NCBI GenBank assembly: GCA_963726765.1 | Contig: CAVSDH010000006.1 | Location: forward strand, 496,001 to 560,000 | Reading direction: 5' to 3' | Length of the DNA stretch: 64,000 bases | From: CAIWHR01 sp963726765 | Lineage (GTDB): Bacteria; Pseudomonadota; Gammaproteobacteria; Burkholderiales; Casimicrobiaceae | Part shown: piece after piece, positions 30,080 through 39,827 of the stretch | Layout: each line of letters begins with the position of its first letter | How positions within the stretch are numbered: position 1 is the first letter of the stretch | Notes under the pieces: model-generated | What the model was told of the DNA's origin: nothing | Databases searched by the model: none | What the model saw: the letters and a program-made list of their open reading frames with translations, nothing else | Program-made: the position numbers and the translations under genes

Positions 30080-30100
30080 TAGACTTGATCGCAAGACTCC

Positions 30101-30946
30101 TTACCAAAACCTCCACCACGGCCGGCCGGACTCGCCCGTCACGTATTTGCTCTGCGGAAAGGTCTGCTTCAGCACCCGTTGCGCGTCGTCGCGCAGCAGC
30201 GGCAGCTCGAGCTTGTCGTAGCTTTGCACCAGCACGTCGAGCGCATCCTCGTTGGCCGGCGTGCGCGGATACGTGGTGATCGACGCCTGCGCCCGGTTCA
30301 CGGCGGCGACATAGGCACCGCGATTGAAGTAATACCGGGCGACCTTGACTTCGTAGAGCGCGAGCGAGTTCGTGAGGTAGCGCATCCGGTCGGCGGAGTC
30401 GGCGGCGTAGCGGCTGTCCGGAAACTTGGCGATGAGCTCCTTGAACGCCGCATACGACTCGCGCATGGCCTTCGGTTCGCGCTCCGACAGGTCGAGTTCG
30501 TAGACGTAGCCGAGAATGCCCTGGTCCTCGCGGAAATACACGAGACCCTTGAGGTAGTACGCGTAGTCGACGTTCGGGTGGTTCGGATAGGTCCGGATGA
30601 AACGGTCGGCGCTGGCGATCGACGCCGCCGTCTCGCCGGCGCGGTAGCTCGCGTAGGCGGACTCGAGAATCGCCTGCTGGGCGTAGCGGCCGTACGGGAA
30701 ACGCGACTCGAGCGTCTCGAAGAGCTTCACCGCCCGCGTATAATTCCCCTCGGCAAGCGCCTCGTGCGCGAGGCTGTAGAGCTTGTCGGCCGAGAAACCC
30801 GCCGTCTCGTCCTGCTTTTCCGGCAGCCATCCGCATCCGGTCAGCGCGAGCGCCAGAATCAGCGCCGCGAAAACGCCGATCCAGCCGCGACGCGCCGCGG
30901 CAACGCGAACGAGCGGGAACTGCGAAGGCGACAACGTTGCGGTCAT
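30101..30946 (-). CDS. bamD: Outer-membrane assembly lipoprotein BamD
   Basis: The 281-residue protein has a lipoprotein signal with lipobox LTGC followed by GWLPEKQDET. The TPR-rich body shows LYSLAHEALAEGNYTRAVKLF, LESRFPYGRYAQQA and YYLKGLVYFREDQG. BamD is the essential TPR subunit of the BAM complex that inserts outer-membrane proteins. It converges with the helicase gene (21 bp between stops) and diverges from rluD, the arrangement usual in this class. Confidence 0.95.
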   Translation of the reverse strand: MTATLSPSQFPLVRVAAARRGWIGVFAALILALALTGCGWLPEKQDETAGFSADKLYSLAHEALAEGNYTRAVKLFETLESRFPYGRYAQQAILESAYASYRAGETAASIASADRFIRTYPNHPNVDYAYYLKGLVYFREDQGILGYVYELDLSEREPKAMRESYAAFKELIAKFPDSRYAADSADRMRYLTNSLALYEVKVARYYFNRGAYVAAVNRAQASITTYPRTPANEDALDVLVQSYDKLELPLLRDDAQRVLKQTFPQSKYVTGESGRPWWRFW

Positions 30947-30976
30947 GCGGTTCCGGGAATTCCAAAAGTCGCGCCG

Positions 30977-30982
30977 ATTATA
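30977..30982 (-). promoter_or_regulatory. Putative -10 element of bamD
   Basis: On the minus strand the hexamer reads TATAAT, 31 bp before the bamD ATG, in the 67-bp gap shared with rluD. No strong -35 is visible. Confidence 0.4.
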
Positions 30983-31013
30983 ACCGACCGCCCCTCATCC
31001 GCCCGAGCCCCGC

Positions 31014-31985
31014 TTGCGCCATCGCTCCCCACGAGAGCCCGCACCCGCCGACGCAGACGAGGCATCCGCGGCGTCGACGACGATCACGCTGACGCTCGCC
31101 CCGGACACCGCGGGGCACCGCTTCGACGCCGCGCTGGCGCGAGCGCTGCCGCAGTATTCGCGCAGCCGCCTGCGACTGTGGATCGACGCCGGGCGCGTCG
31201 CGATCGACGATCGGGTTGCGGAGGCCACGCGGAAGGTCTGGGGAGGCGAGCGCGTCGTCGTGCGCGCCACGACGGACACCGGCGAAGCGGCGCTCGTCCC
31301 CGAGCCGATCGGCCTCGCGATCGTCCACGAGGACGACGCGCTGCTCGTCGTCGACAAGCCGGCGGGGCTCGTCGTGCATCCCGGCGCGGGAAACCGGGGC
31401 GGCACGCTGCAGAACGCGCTCCTGCATCATGCGCCGCAGCTCGCGACGGTGCCGCGCGCGGGGATCGTCCATCGACTCGACAAGGACACGAGCGGCCTGC
31501 TCGTCGTGGCGAAGACGATCATCGCGCAGACGGCCCTCGTGCGGCAGCTCGCAGCGCGCACCGTGAAACGCCAGTACCAGGCGCTGGCGACGGGCGACAT
31601 CCCCCGTGGCGGCGTGATCGACGCGCCGATCGGACGTCACCCGACGCGACGCACCACGATGGCGGTCGTCGCCACCGGCAAGCCCGCCCGCACGCATTAC
31701 GAAGTCGTCGAGCGCTTCGGGACCGCAACGCTCCTCGCCTGCCGGCTCGAAACCGGCCGCACGCACCAGATCCGCGTGCACCTCGCTTCGCTCGGTCATC
31801 CGCTCGTCGGCGATCCCGCGTACGGAAAGCGCGGGTCCCTTGCGTTCGCTCGGCAAGCGCTGCACGCGGCGCGACTCGGGCTGATCCACCCGGCGACCGG
31901 CAGGACCTGCGAATGGCACTCGGCGCTGCCGCGCGATTTCGCCTCGCTGCTCGAATCGCTGCGGAACGAGCCGCCATCCGCATGA
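31014..31985 (+). CDS. rluD: 23S rRNA pseudouridine synthase RluD
   Basis: The 323-residue protein has an N-terminal S4-like RNA-binding region (RFDAALARALPQYSRSRLRLW) and the catalytic RluA-family motif HRLDKDTSGLLVVAK with its Asp. LETGRTHQIRVHL and HPLVGDPAYG follow. RluD makes the pseudouridines 1911/1915/1917 of 23S rRNA. The TTG start at 31014 is the first in frame and lies just past the divergent bamD promoter. The stop overlaps pgeF by 4 bp. Confidence 0.92.
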   Translation: MRHRSPREPAPADADEASAASTTITLTLAPDTAGHRFDAALARALPQYSRSRLRLWIDAGRVAIDDRVAEATRKVWGGERVVVRATTDTGEAALVPEPIGLAIVHEDDALLVVDKPAGLVVHPGAGNRGGTLQNALLHHAPQLATVPRAGIVHRLDKDTSGLLVVAKTIIAQTALVRQLAARTVKRQYQALATGDIPRGGVIDAPIGRHPTRRTTMAVVATGKPARTHYEVVERFGTATLLACRLETGRTHQIRVHLASLGHPLVGDPAYGKRGSLAFARQALHAARLGLIHPATGRTCEWHSALPRDFASLLESLRNEPPSA

Positions 31986-32794
31986 CCGTGGCGGCATTGT
32001 CCCCACTTGCGCGGCAAATCGCGGCCGTCGGCCTCGACTGGATCGTGCCGGATTGGCCGGTGCCTCCCGACGTGCGAGCGCTTGTGACGACGCGCAATGG
32101 CAGCGTCGGTCCCAGGCTGTTCGGCACGATGAACCTCGGAGCAAGCACGGGCGACACGACCGATACGCTTACCGAAAGCCGCCGTTTGCTGCAAGCCTTC
32201 CTGCCCGCGGAACCGCGCTGGATGCGGCAGGTCCACGGCACCGTCGTCGCCATCCACGGCGCGCAGGCAGATGTCACACCCGTGGAGGCGGACGCGGCGG
32301 TCACGCGCGAGCCCGGAGTTGTCTGCGCCGTGCTCACCGCCGACTGCCTCCCCGTCATGCTCGCCGATCGCCACGGGACCGCCGTCGGCGTCGCACATGC
32401 CGGATGGCGCGGACTTGCCGCCGGCGTACTCGAGCGCACGGTCGCGGCGTTTGTCCAGATTGGCGTGCGCGCGGACGACCTCGTCGCATGGCTGGGCCCG
32501 GCGATCGGCCCGGCGGCCTTCGAAGTGGGCGCCGACGTCCTGGACGCGTTCGACGCGCGAAATCGCGCTGCCGACGCATGTTTCCTCAGCAGCGGGCCAG
32601 GCAAGTGGCACGCCGATCTCTTCGGCATCGCGCGACGGCGGCTCGCCGAGTGCGGAGTGACGTCGGTCGGCGGCGGCGGAGTCTGCACGCACAGCGACTC
32701 CGCGCGTTTCTACTCGTGGCGCCGCGACCGCGACGGCGGCCGCATGGCGGCGCTCGCGTGGCTCGCGCCGGAGGAGCCCGCGCCGCACGTATAA
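31982..32794 (+). CDS. pgeF: Peptidoglycan editing factor PgeF (laccase-domain, YfiH family)
   Basis: This 270-residue DUF152/YfiH protein has the conserved metal-site motifs: WMRQVHGTVV, LTADCLPVMLADR, VAHAGWRGLAAGVLE and the C-terminal GGGVCTHSDSARFYSWRRD. The family edits mis-incorporated amino acids from muropeptide precursors. It is coupled to rluD by ATGA overlap, a conserved pair in proteobacteria. Confidence 0.92.
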   Translation: MTVAALSPLARQIAAVGLDWIVPDWPVPPDVRALVTTRNGSVGPRLFGTMNLGASTGDTTDTLTESRRLLQAFLPAEPRWMRQVHGTVVAIHGAQADVTPVEADAAVTREPGVVCAVLTADCLPVMLADRHGTAVGVAHAGWRGLAAGVLERTVAAFVQIGVRADDLVAWLGPAIGPAAFEVGADVLDAFDARNRAADACFLSSGPGKWHADLFGIARRRLAECGVTSVGGGGVCTHSDSARFYSWRRDRDGGRMAALAWLAPEEPAPHV

Positions 32795-32809
32795 TCCGGC
32801 GCTCCCCGC

Positions 32810-33643
32810 GTGACGACCCGTGTCGCTCGGCACCCCTTTCCGACCCTCTTGAACGTCCTCGCAGAAATCATCATCGCGGCGCTCTTCGGCGGCGTGCTCG
32901 CCACCGTCGCGGCCGCCGGCACGCTGGCGCTGCACCCGTCGTGGATCTCGCGCCTTGTGTCGTTCGCGGTCGGTGCGCTTCTCGGGGCCGTTTTCCTCGA
33001 GATGCTGCCTCACGCGCTTGCGGAGAGCGACCCGGAGCGCGTCATGGTCACCGTGCTGATCGGGTTGCTCGCCTTCTTTGCGCTGGAGAAGCTCGTGCTC
33101 TGGCGCCATGCGCACGGGCACGACCGTCACGACGATGACGCGCAGGAGACCGAACACGCCCATGCGATGCACTCGCACGGCGGCGCCGACCAGGGCCGAT
33201 CGGGACTCATGATCCTGATCGGCACCAGCGTGCACAACTTCTGCGATGGCGTCGTGATCGCCGCTGCGTTTCTCGCCGATGCGAAGCTCGGCGTCGCGGC
33301 GACGGTGGCGATCGTCGCGCACGCGGTGCCGCAGCAGGTCGGCGACTTCGCGGTCCTCGTCCACTCCGGGTACACGCGCGTACGGGCGTTTGCGTACAAC
33401 GTCGCGGTAGGCGTTGCCACGCTGCTGGGCGCTCTGGCCGGCTACTTCGCGCTCGCCGGCATGCAGCAGATGCTGCCGACGGTGCTCGCGATCGCCGCCG
33501 CGAGCCTGCTGTACGTGGCGGTTGCCGATCTGATTCCCAGCCTGCATCGGCGGCCCGAGCCGCTCGAAACGGTGCGCCAGCTTGCGTTGATCGGGCTCGG
33601 CGTCGGTGTCATCGCCGTCGCACACGCGTTGCTGGAACATTGA
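32810..33643 (+). CDS. ZIP-family divalent metal transporter
   Basis: The 277-residue membrane protein has about seven to eight helices and two hallmark helices of ZIP transporters: HNFCDGVVIAAAF (HNxxDG) and HAVPQQVGDFAVLV (HxxPxxxGD). A His/Asp-rich cytoplasmic loop, WRHAHGHDRHDDDAQ and HAHAMHSHGG, is a likely metal sensor or chelating loop. It would import zinc or another divalent cation. The GTG start at 32810 lies 16 bp after pgeF, so it may be read from the rluD-pgeF unit. Confidence 0.88.
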   Translation: MTTRVARHPFPTLLNVLAEIIIAALFGGVLATVAAAGTLALHPSWISRLVSFAVGALLGAVFLEMLPHALAESDPERVMVTVLIGLLAFFALEKLVLWRHAHGHDRHDDDAQETEHAHAMHSHGGADQGRSGLMILIGTSVHNFCDGVVIAAAFLADAKLGVAATVAIVAHAVPQQVGDFAVLVHSGYTRVRAFAYNVAVGVATLLGALAGYFALAGMQQMLPTVLAIAAASLLYVAVADLIPSLHRRPEPLETVRQLALIGLGVGVIAVAHALLEH

Positions 33644-33721
33644 CTTCGCGCACGTCGCGCCATTGTCGCGCAGCGTGCGCCGCGTTACCATCCTTTCCCT
33701 TCGGCCCTCTTCCGCCTTTCG

Positions 33722-35542
33722 ATGCCCTCCGACGCGCCTGCACGCGAAGAATCGTCAGCGTTGCCCGACCTCGAGCGCGCATGGGCCGATATCGGCGCCC
33801 AGTGGACGAATTGGTGGGCACGCGCGGGAGCCGGACTGACGCCTGCCGGCGAACGGTCCTCGCCACCCTTGCCTTTCGCGGGATTCGGCCTCGTCGATCT
33901 CGAGGCGCGCGCAGCGCTTGACGCGCGTTACCGGCCGCAATGGGAGGCGCTGTGGCTCGCCGCGCAAGCGGCGCTCGTCGCGCCGCCGGGGGTGCCGCAG
34001 GTGCTCCCCGACATCGTCGAATCGCCTTCGGGCGACAACCGCTTCGCCGCACGCGCGTGGCGCGACGTGCCGTATTTTTCGCTGCTTCGGCAGTCGTACC
34101 TGCTGGGCAGTGCTTACCTCACCGACCTCGCCAGGCTCGCGCAACTCCCCGCGCAGGACCAGCGGCGCCTCGCGTTCCTGACGCGGCAATATGTCGACGC
34201 AATGGCGCCCACGAATTTCGTGGCGACCAACCCGGACGTCATGGAGAGGGCGCTGTCGACCGAGGGGCGAAGCCTTGCGCAGGGCCTCGCCAATCTCGCG
34301 GCCGACATCGAGAAGGGCCGCATCTCGATGAGCGACGAGCGCGCGTTCGCGGTCGGCCGGAATCTCGCCGTGACGCCGGGACAGGTCGTCTATCGCAACG
34401 ACCTCATCGAGCTCATTCAATATGCGCCGACGACGAAACGTGTGCACCGGCGCCCGCTCGTCATCGTCCCGCCGTGCATCAACAAGTACTACATCCTCGA
34501 CCTGCAGCCGGCGAATTCGTTCGTCCGCTGGGCCGTCGCCCAGGGCCACACGGTATTCATGGTCTCGTGGCGCAACGTTCCGCCGGAGCTGGGAGCACTG
34601 GGCTGGGACGACTACCTCGAGCAGGGCGCGCTGACGGCGATTCGCGTGGCGAAGGACATTTCGCGCAGCCGGACGGTCAACGCGCTGGGCTTCTGCGTCG
34701 GGGGCACGTTGCTCGCGTGCGCGCTGGCGGTGCTCGCTGCGCGGCGCGATCGCAGCGTCGAGAGCGTGACGTTCCTGACCACGATGCTCGATTTCGCCGA
34801 TCCCGGCGACATCGGCGTCTACGTGTCGCGCGAACTCCTCGCCGCCCGCGAAGCCTCGCTGATGAGCGGCGAGAGGATCCAGGGGAGCGAGCTCGCCGGT
34901 GCGTTCGCGAGCCTGCGCGCCAACGATCTCGTCTGGAACTACGTCGTCCGCAACTACCTCAAGGGCGAAACGCCGCCCGCTTTCGACCTCCTCCACTGGA
35001 ACGGCGATTCGGCGAACCTGCCGGGTCCGATGTACGTCTATTACCTGCGCAACCTGTATCTCGACAACCGGCTGATCGAGCGCGGCGCGCTGACGATGGC
35101 CGGCGAGCGCATCGACCTGTCCGCGGTGACGGCGCCGACCTACGTCTACGCGTCGCACGACGATCACATCGTGCCGTGGCGCTCGGCGTACCGGACCGTC
35201 GCGCTGCTGGGCGGCGACGTCACGTTCGTCCTGGGAGCCTCCGGGCACATCGCCGGCGTGATCAATCCGCCGGACAAGGAACGCCGTCACCACTGGACGA
35301 ACGATCTCGTCACCGACAGCCCGGACGACTGGCTCGTGCGCGCAGATCGCCATCCCGGAAGCTGGTGGACGAATTGGGCGGCGTGGCTCGAGACGCACGG
35401 CGGCGCGTGGAGGCATGCGCCGCGCACGGCAGGCAACGCGTCGTTTCCCGCGCTGGCTCCTGCGCCGGGACGGTACGTCCTCGAATCGGGCGGCGCAAGC
35501 GCGGCCGTTGCCGAAACCGGTCCGCTGCGCGACGCCGCCTGA
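33722..35542 (+). CDS. phaC: Class I polyhydroxyalkanoate synthase PhaC (copy 1)
   Basis: The 606-residue protein has the PhaC N-terminal domain and the alpha/beta-hydrolase core. The lipase-like box GFCVGG carries Cys325, and Asp481 (HDDHIVPW) and His509 (GASGHIAGVINPP) complete the catalytic triad. ELIQYAPTTKRV and CINKYYILDLQPANS are typical of class I enzymes, which polymerise short-chain (R)-3-hydroxyacyl-CoA. ATG 33722 gives the usual length. phaB follows 186 bp downstream. No beta-ketothiolase gene (phaA) is present in the window. Confidence 0.95.
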   Translation: MPSDAPAREESSALPDLERAWADIGAQWTNWWARAGAGLTPAGERSSPPLPFAGFGLVDLEARAALDARYRPQWEALWLAAQAALVAPPGVPQVLPDIVESPSGDNRFAARAWRDVPYFSLLRQSYLLGSAYLTDLARLAQLPAQDQRRLAFLTRQYVDAMAPTNFVATNPDVMERALSTEGRSLAQGLANLAADIEKGRISMSDERAFAVGRNLAVTPGQVVYRNDLIELIQYAPTTKRVHRRPLVIVPPCINKYYILDLQPANSFVRWAVAQGHTVFMVSWRNVPPELGALGWDDYLEQGALTAIRVAKDISRSRTVNALGFCVGGTLLACALAVLAARRDRSVESVTFLTTMLDFADPGDIGVYVSRELLAAREASLMSGERIQGSELAGAFASLRANDLVWNYVVRNYLKGETPPAFDLLHWNGDSANLPGPMYVYYLRNLYLDNRLIERGALTMAGERIDLSAVTAPTYVYASHDDHIVPWRSAYRTVALLGGDVTFVLGASGHIAGVINPPDKERRHHWTNDLVTDSPDDWLVRADRHPGSWWTNWAAWLETHGGAWRHAPRTAGNASFPALAPAPGRYVLESGGASAAVAETGPLRDAA

Positions 35543-35728
35543 GCAGTCTCGGCGGCGGTCTCGCCGCCGCCGTCGTCCGGATTGCGCAATCGCCCCCCGC
35601 ATTGCGGGCTGGGTTAAGATTGGAACCGAACCGTTCCGCCGCATGCAACGGGTCCGTCCCGACCCGGGCGTGCCATCACGCAATGCCGGTGCGAACGGCG
35701 GCAGGATCACGCCAACGAGGAGGGGGAA

Positions 35729-36481
35729 ATGCCATTGAAGATATCGCGCGTTGCGCTCGTCACGGGCGGCATGGGCGGGCTCGGCGAAGCCATCTGCATC
35801 AAGCTCGCGGCGCTGGGCTACAAGGTCGTCACCACGCATTCGCCCGGCAACACCAAGGCGAAGGAGTGGCTCGAGAGCATGAACAAGATGGGCTACGGAT
35901 TCCGCGCGTATCCGTGCGACGTCGCGGACTACGATTCGTGCGTGACCTGCGCCGCGCAGGTCGTGAAGGAGGTCGGCCCGATCGACGTCCTGATCAACAA
36001 CGCCGGCATCACCCGCGACACGACTTTCAAGAAGATGGACCGCGTCAACTGGGACGCCGTGATCAAGACCAACCTCGACTCCTGCTTCAACATGACGAAG
36101 CAGGTCTGCGACGCGATGGTCGAGCGCGGCTGGGGAAGGATCATCAACATTTCGTCGGTGAACGGCCAGAAGGGCGCATTCGGCCAGGTCAACTACTCCG
36201 CGGCCAAGGCCGGCATGCACGGGTTCACGAAGGCGCTCGCGCTCGAAGTCGCGCGGAAGGGCGTAACGGTGAACACCATCTCGCCGGGGTACATCGGAAC
36301 GAAGATGGTGATGGCGATACCGCAGGAAGTGCTCGACACCAAGATCATTCCGCAGATCCCGATGGGCCGGCTCGGCAAGCCCGAGGAAGTCGCCGGGCTG
36401 GTCGCCTACCTGTCGAGCGACGAAGCGGCGTTCGTCACCGGCGCGAACATCGCGATCAACGGCGGCCAGCATATGTTCTAG
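35729..36481 (+). CDS. phaB: Acetoacetyl-CoA reductase PhaB
   Basis: A 250-residue SDR specific to the PHB pathway: ALVTGGMGGLGEAIC, THSPGNTKAKEWL, NNAGITRDTTFKKM, SSVNGQKGAFGQVNYSAAK and the ending INGGQHMF are all PhaB-like. It reduces acetoacetyl-CoA with NADPH to (R)-3-hydroxybutyryl-CoA for PhaC. A strong ribosome site (GAGGAGGGGG) precedes ATG 35729. It may be cotranscribed with phaC1. Confidence 0.95.
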   Translation: MPLKISRVALVTGGMGGLGEAICIKLAALGYKVVTTHSPGNTKAKEWLESMNKMGYGFRAYPCDVADYDSCVTCAAQVVKEVGPIDVLINNAGITRDTTFKKMDRVNWDAVIKTNLDSCFNMTKQVCDAMVERGWGRIINISSVNGQKGAFGQVNYSAAKAGMHGFTKALALEVARKGVTVNTISPGYIGTKMVMAIPQEVLDTKIIPQIPMGRLGKPEEVAGLVAYLSSDEAAFVTGANIAINGGQHMF

Positions 36482-36595
36482 CAAGCGACCCGGGCGAGTC
36501 GACGCGAAGTGGACGACAGCACGGCAGTGAATCGCCCTGACGTCGGGGACTCGACCGGCGTCGATCGCGCGGCGGTCCCGACGCTTCCGCCGGCA

Positions 36596-36706
36596 CTAGA
36601 CGGCGGCTGCGAGAACGGCCGCCGCGAATTGCGTCGACCCGCGGATTCCGATGGGTATGCAGCCGGAAAGCAGCAGCGCCAGCCCTACGCAGATCATTGT
36701 TCTCAT
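36596..36706 (-). CDS. Small entericidin-like lipoprotein
   Basis: A 36-residue frame reads MRTMICVGLALLLSGC (lipobox LLSGC), then IPIGIRGSTQFAAAVLAAAV and a stop. GGGAGGG stands just upstream of ATG 36706. The signal-peptide-plus-lipobox design and tiny mature part of 21 residues resemble entericidins and other small toxin/antidote lipoproteins. No mate of the opposite kind is adjacent. It lies in the phaB-Bug gap, whose other roughly 230 bp show nothing I can support. Confidence 0.5.
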   Translation of the reverse strand: MRTMICVGLALLLSGCIPIGIRGSTQFAAAVLAAAV

Positions 36707-36826
36707 TCGGCCCTCCCGCGGTGCGCGGTGCCGGCACGCTCAAGGCGTGGCGAAAATTCGATACGCGGTGCGCGCCTCGCAACACTATAAACGATTGGCC
36801 CCGCCACAGGCTGCGAAGGAGACATC

Positions 36827-37808
36827 ATGCGTGCCCGAATTTCCAGTCGAATGGATGGCGGCGATTCTCGCGGCGTTGGCTGTCACGCTGCCAGCGGCCG
36901 CGCAGGACGCCTATCCGTCGAAACCGATCTCGATGATCGTCCCGTTCCCGCCGGGCGGCGTCGCGGACATCGTCGGGCGCCCGCTCGCGGACGCGATGGG
37001 TCGCACGCTCGGCGTGCCCGTCATCGTCGAGAACAAGGCCGGCGCCGGCGGCGGCATCGGCATGGGTTACGTCGCGAAGGCGAAGCCCGACGGATACACG
37101 GTGCTGCTGGCACTGTCGTCGATTTCGATACTGCCGGAAGCCGACAAGGTGACCGGTCGCGCACCGATGTACCAGTTTCGCGATTTCGTTCCTATCGCGC
37201 GCTTCACCGCGGACCCGACCGTGCTGGCGGTGCGCGCCGATACCCCGTGGAAAACGCTCGCCGAATTCGTCGCCGATGCGCGCCAACGCCCGGGCGCGAT
37301 CAGCTACGGCTCGTCGGGCAACTACGGCACGATGCACGTTCCGATGGAGATGTTCGGCGCGAGCGCCGGCATCAAGATGCTGCACGTCCCTTTCACGGGG
37401 GCCGGACCTGCCGTCATCGCGCTGCTCGGCGGCAACATCGACGCTGTTTCATCGGGCCCTTCGACCGTCATCCAGCACGTCAAGGCGGGCAAGCTTCGCG
37501 TGCTGGCAACGTGGGGCGACAAGCGGCTTGCCTCGATGCCTGACGTGCCGACGCTGACCGAGTCCGGCTATCCCGTCGTGTTCACGCAGTGGACCGCGCT
37601 GTTCGTGCCCGCGGGCACTCCCGAGCCCGCCATCGCGAAGCTCCGTGATGCGGCGCGCCTGTCTGTCGCCGATTCCAAGTTCGTGGCAGCGATGGCGACT
37701 GTCGATACGCCGATCCAGTATCTCGATGCGCCGGAACTGCAGAAGTTCTGGGACGCCGACAACCAGAAGCTTGGCGACGCCGTCCGACGGATAGGGAAGG
37801 TCGAGTGA
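36827..37808 (+). CDS. Bug-family (TctC-type) periplasmic solute-binding protein (5' frameshift)
   Basis: The protein of about 326 residues has the Bug signature YPSKPISMIVPFPPGGVADI near the N-terminus, then ENKAGAGGGIGMGYVAKA, DGYTVLL, ISYGSSGNYGTMHVPMEMF and VPTLTESGYPV. Bug proteins bind carboxylates and aromatic acids for tripartite tricarboxylate transporters or act as orphan receptors; no TctA/TctB is nearby. ATG 36827 has an excellent ribosome site (GAAGGAG), but the frame must shift near 36855 to join MRARISSR to MAAILAALAVTLPAAAQDA, restoring a normal signal peptide. Confidence 0.85.
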
Positions 37809-37882
37809 GCAGAGGGCGCCCTGACAACTCGATATTCCTCGATCCTCGCAGAATGGTGCAGGGCGCGAGTTGCGGCGCGCGC

Positions 37883-39808
37883 CTATTCCGCGCGCACGTA
37901 AAGTCCCGGTGCGTCGCCCACTATTCGATAACCTGCCGTCGGCGCGCCCAGATCAGGCGGTGCAACGGTCGGACCCGAGTGTGCATCGAGCCAGGAAACC
38001 CACTCGGTCCACCACGAACCCTCGCGCAACGGCGTTTCAGCGACCCACGCTACCGGATCGATGTAGGGAGCGCCGCCCGGCTTCGTCGCGATGCGGTAAT
38101 GGCGATTGGCGTGGCCGGGTTCCGAGACGATTCCCGCATTGTGTCCGCCATTGGTCAGCGCGAACGTGATGTCGGTGTCGGTGAGCAGATGAATCTTGTA
38201 GACCGACTGCCACGGCGCCACGTGATCGAGTTCGGTTCCTACGGCAAAGACCGGCATCCGGATGGCGTTGAGCGCGACGGGCCGCCCGCCCGCCCGAAGG
38301 CGCCCCTCGGCCAGGTCGTTGTCGAGGAACAGCCGCCGCAGGTATTCGCTGTGCATTCGATACGGCATGCGCGTCGCGTCCGCGTTCCACGCCATCAGGT
38401 CGGACATCGGCGCGCGGTCGCCCAGCATGTAGTCGCGCACGAGCCGCGACCAGACAAGATCGTTCGAGCGCAGCATCTGGAACGCCCCGGACATCTGCTT
38501 GGTGTCGAGGAACCCTTGCTCCCACATCATGTCTTCGAGAAAGCTCAGCTGGCTCTCGCTGATGAAGAGCGTCAGCTCGCCGGCTTCCGTGAAATCGGCC
38601 TGCGCGGCGAAGAAACTCGTCGACTTCAATCGCCGGTCGCCGTCGCGCGACATCGCGGCGGCCGCGATCGCGAGCAGCGTGCCGCCCAGGCAATAGCCCG
38701 CGGCGTGCACCGGCGCTCCGTCGGTGATCGCTGACACCGCGTCGAGCGCGGCCATGACTCCGAGTTGCCTGTAATCCTCGAGCGACACGTCGCGATCCTC
38801 GGGACCCGGGTTCTTCCAGGAGATGATGAACACCGTGTAGCCGCGCGCGACGAGGTAACGTACCAGCGAGTTCGGCGGCGACAAATCGAGGATGTAATAC
38901 TTCATGATCCAGGCGGGGACGATCAGCACGGGTTCGGGCCGCACGCCGGCCGTCTGCGGGGCATACTGGATCAGCTCGATGAGGCGGTTGCGGTAGACCA
39001 CCTTGCCAGGCGTGATCGCGACGTCGCGCCCGGGTTCGAATTTCTCCGCTCCCACGGGCTTGCGCCCGCCGAGCGCACGCTCCCAGTCCTCGACAAAATT
39101 CTGCGCGCCCCGCACGAGGTTCATCCCGGATTCCTTGCGTGTTCGCTCCAGGATTTCCGGGTTGGTCAGGAGGAAATTCGACGGCGAGAACACATCGAGG
39201 ATCTGTCGCGCCGCAAAGGCGACCATGTTCTCGTCCCTTCTGGTGATGCCGCGCACGCCGGTGCACGCGTTGTGCCACCACTGCTGCTGCAACAGGAAGG
39301 ACTGGTAGTAGAGGTCGAACGGCGGCGCGCGCCACGCCTCGGCGACAAAGCGCCGGTCCTGCGGCAGCGGCACGATGCATGGCTCCGTGCCATCCGTGCC
39401 AAACATGCGCCGGCTCGCGTAGTTGGCGAGCCGCATCGCCTTCTTGAATCCCTTTTCGATCAGCTGTGCCCGCTTGCCGGGCGAGAACGCGAGATGCGCG
39501 GCCCAGTCCGCGCCCGCGCCGACCAGCGCCATCGGCGACAGGCCGGCGGTGAAGCGCGCCGTCGCCGCGTGGATCGACCTGTCGACAATTTCGGCAAATG
39601 CCGTCGCCGCGTAGGAATCGCGCGCGAATGACGGCTCCGGTGGCGGGGTCGCCTCAACCGCCAGCGCGCGTCGCCGTTGCGTTACCGCAGTCGCCTTCGG
39701 AACCCGTCCGCTCCGCAGGCGGTCGCGGGTCGGGGGCCGCGACGAGGACACGCCTCCGTTTCGACTCACCCCTTCCGTGCCATGGCGCCCGCGTCGTTCG
39801 TCGTTCAT
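37883..39808 (-). CDS. phaC: Polyhydroxyalkanoate synthase PhaC (copy 2)
   Basis: A second, divergent PHA synthase of about 641 residues. The lipase-like box GYCLGG carries Cys373, ELDHVAPWQSVYK the Asp and NGGHNAGIVSEPGH the His. A longer N-terminal tail rich in Arg/Pro precedes the domain. NGGHNAGIVSEPG differs from the GHIAGVINPP of copy 1, marking a different subfamily often found in low-oxygen gene sets. ATG 39808 is chosen; GTG 39826 is possible. It follows the CBS-domain gene by 19 bp and is probably cotranscribed with it. Confidence 0.92.
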   Translation of the reverse strand: MNDERRGRHGTEGVSRNGGVSSSRPPTRDRLRSGRVPKATAVTQRRRALAVEATPPPEPSFARDSYAATAFAEIVDRSIHAATARFTAGLSPMALVGAGADWAAHLAFSPGKRAQLIEKGFKKAMRLANYASRRMFGTDGTEPCIVPLPQDRRFVAEAWRAPPFDLYYQSFLLQQQWWHNACTGVRGITRRDENMVAFAARQILDVFSPSNFLLTNPEILERTRKESGMNLVRGAQNFVEDWERALGGRKPVGAEKFEPGRDVAITPGKVVYRNRLIELIQYAPQTAGVRPEPVLIVPAWIMKYYILDLSPPNSLVRYLVARGYTVFIISWKNPGPEDRDVSLEDYRQLGVMAALDAVSAITDGAPVHAAGYCLGGTLLAIAAAAMSRDGDRRLKSTSFFAAQADFTEAGELTLFISESQLSFLEDMMWEQGFLDTKQMSGAFQMLRSNDLVWSRLVRDYMLGDRAPMSDLMAWNADATRMPYRMHSEYLRRLFLDNDLAEGRLRAGGRPVALNAIRMPVFAVGTELDHVAPWQSVYKIHLLTDTDITFALTNGGHNAGIVSEPGHANRHYRIATKPGGAPYIDPVAWVAETPLREGSWWTEWVSWLDAHSGPTVAPPDLGAPTAGYRIVGDAPGLYVRAE

Positions 39809-39827
39809 CGCGACCGTGACGCGCACG

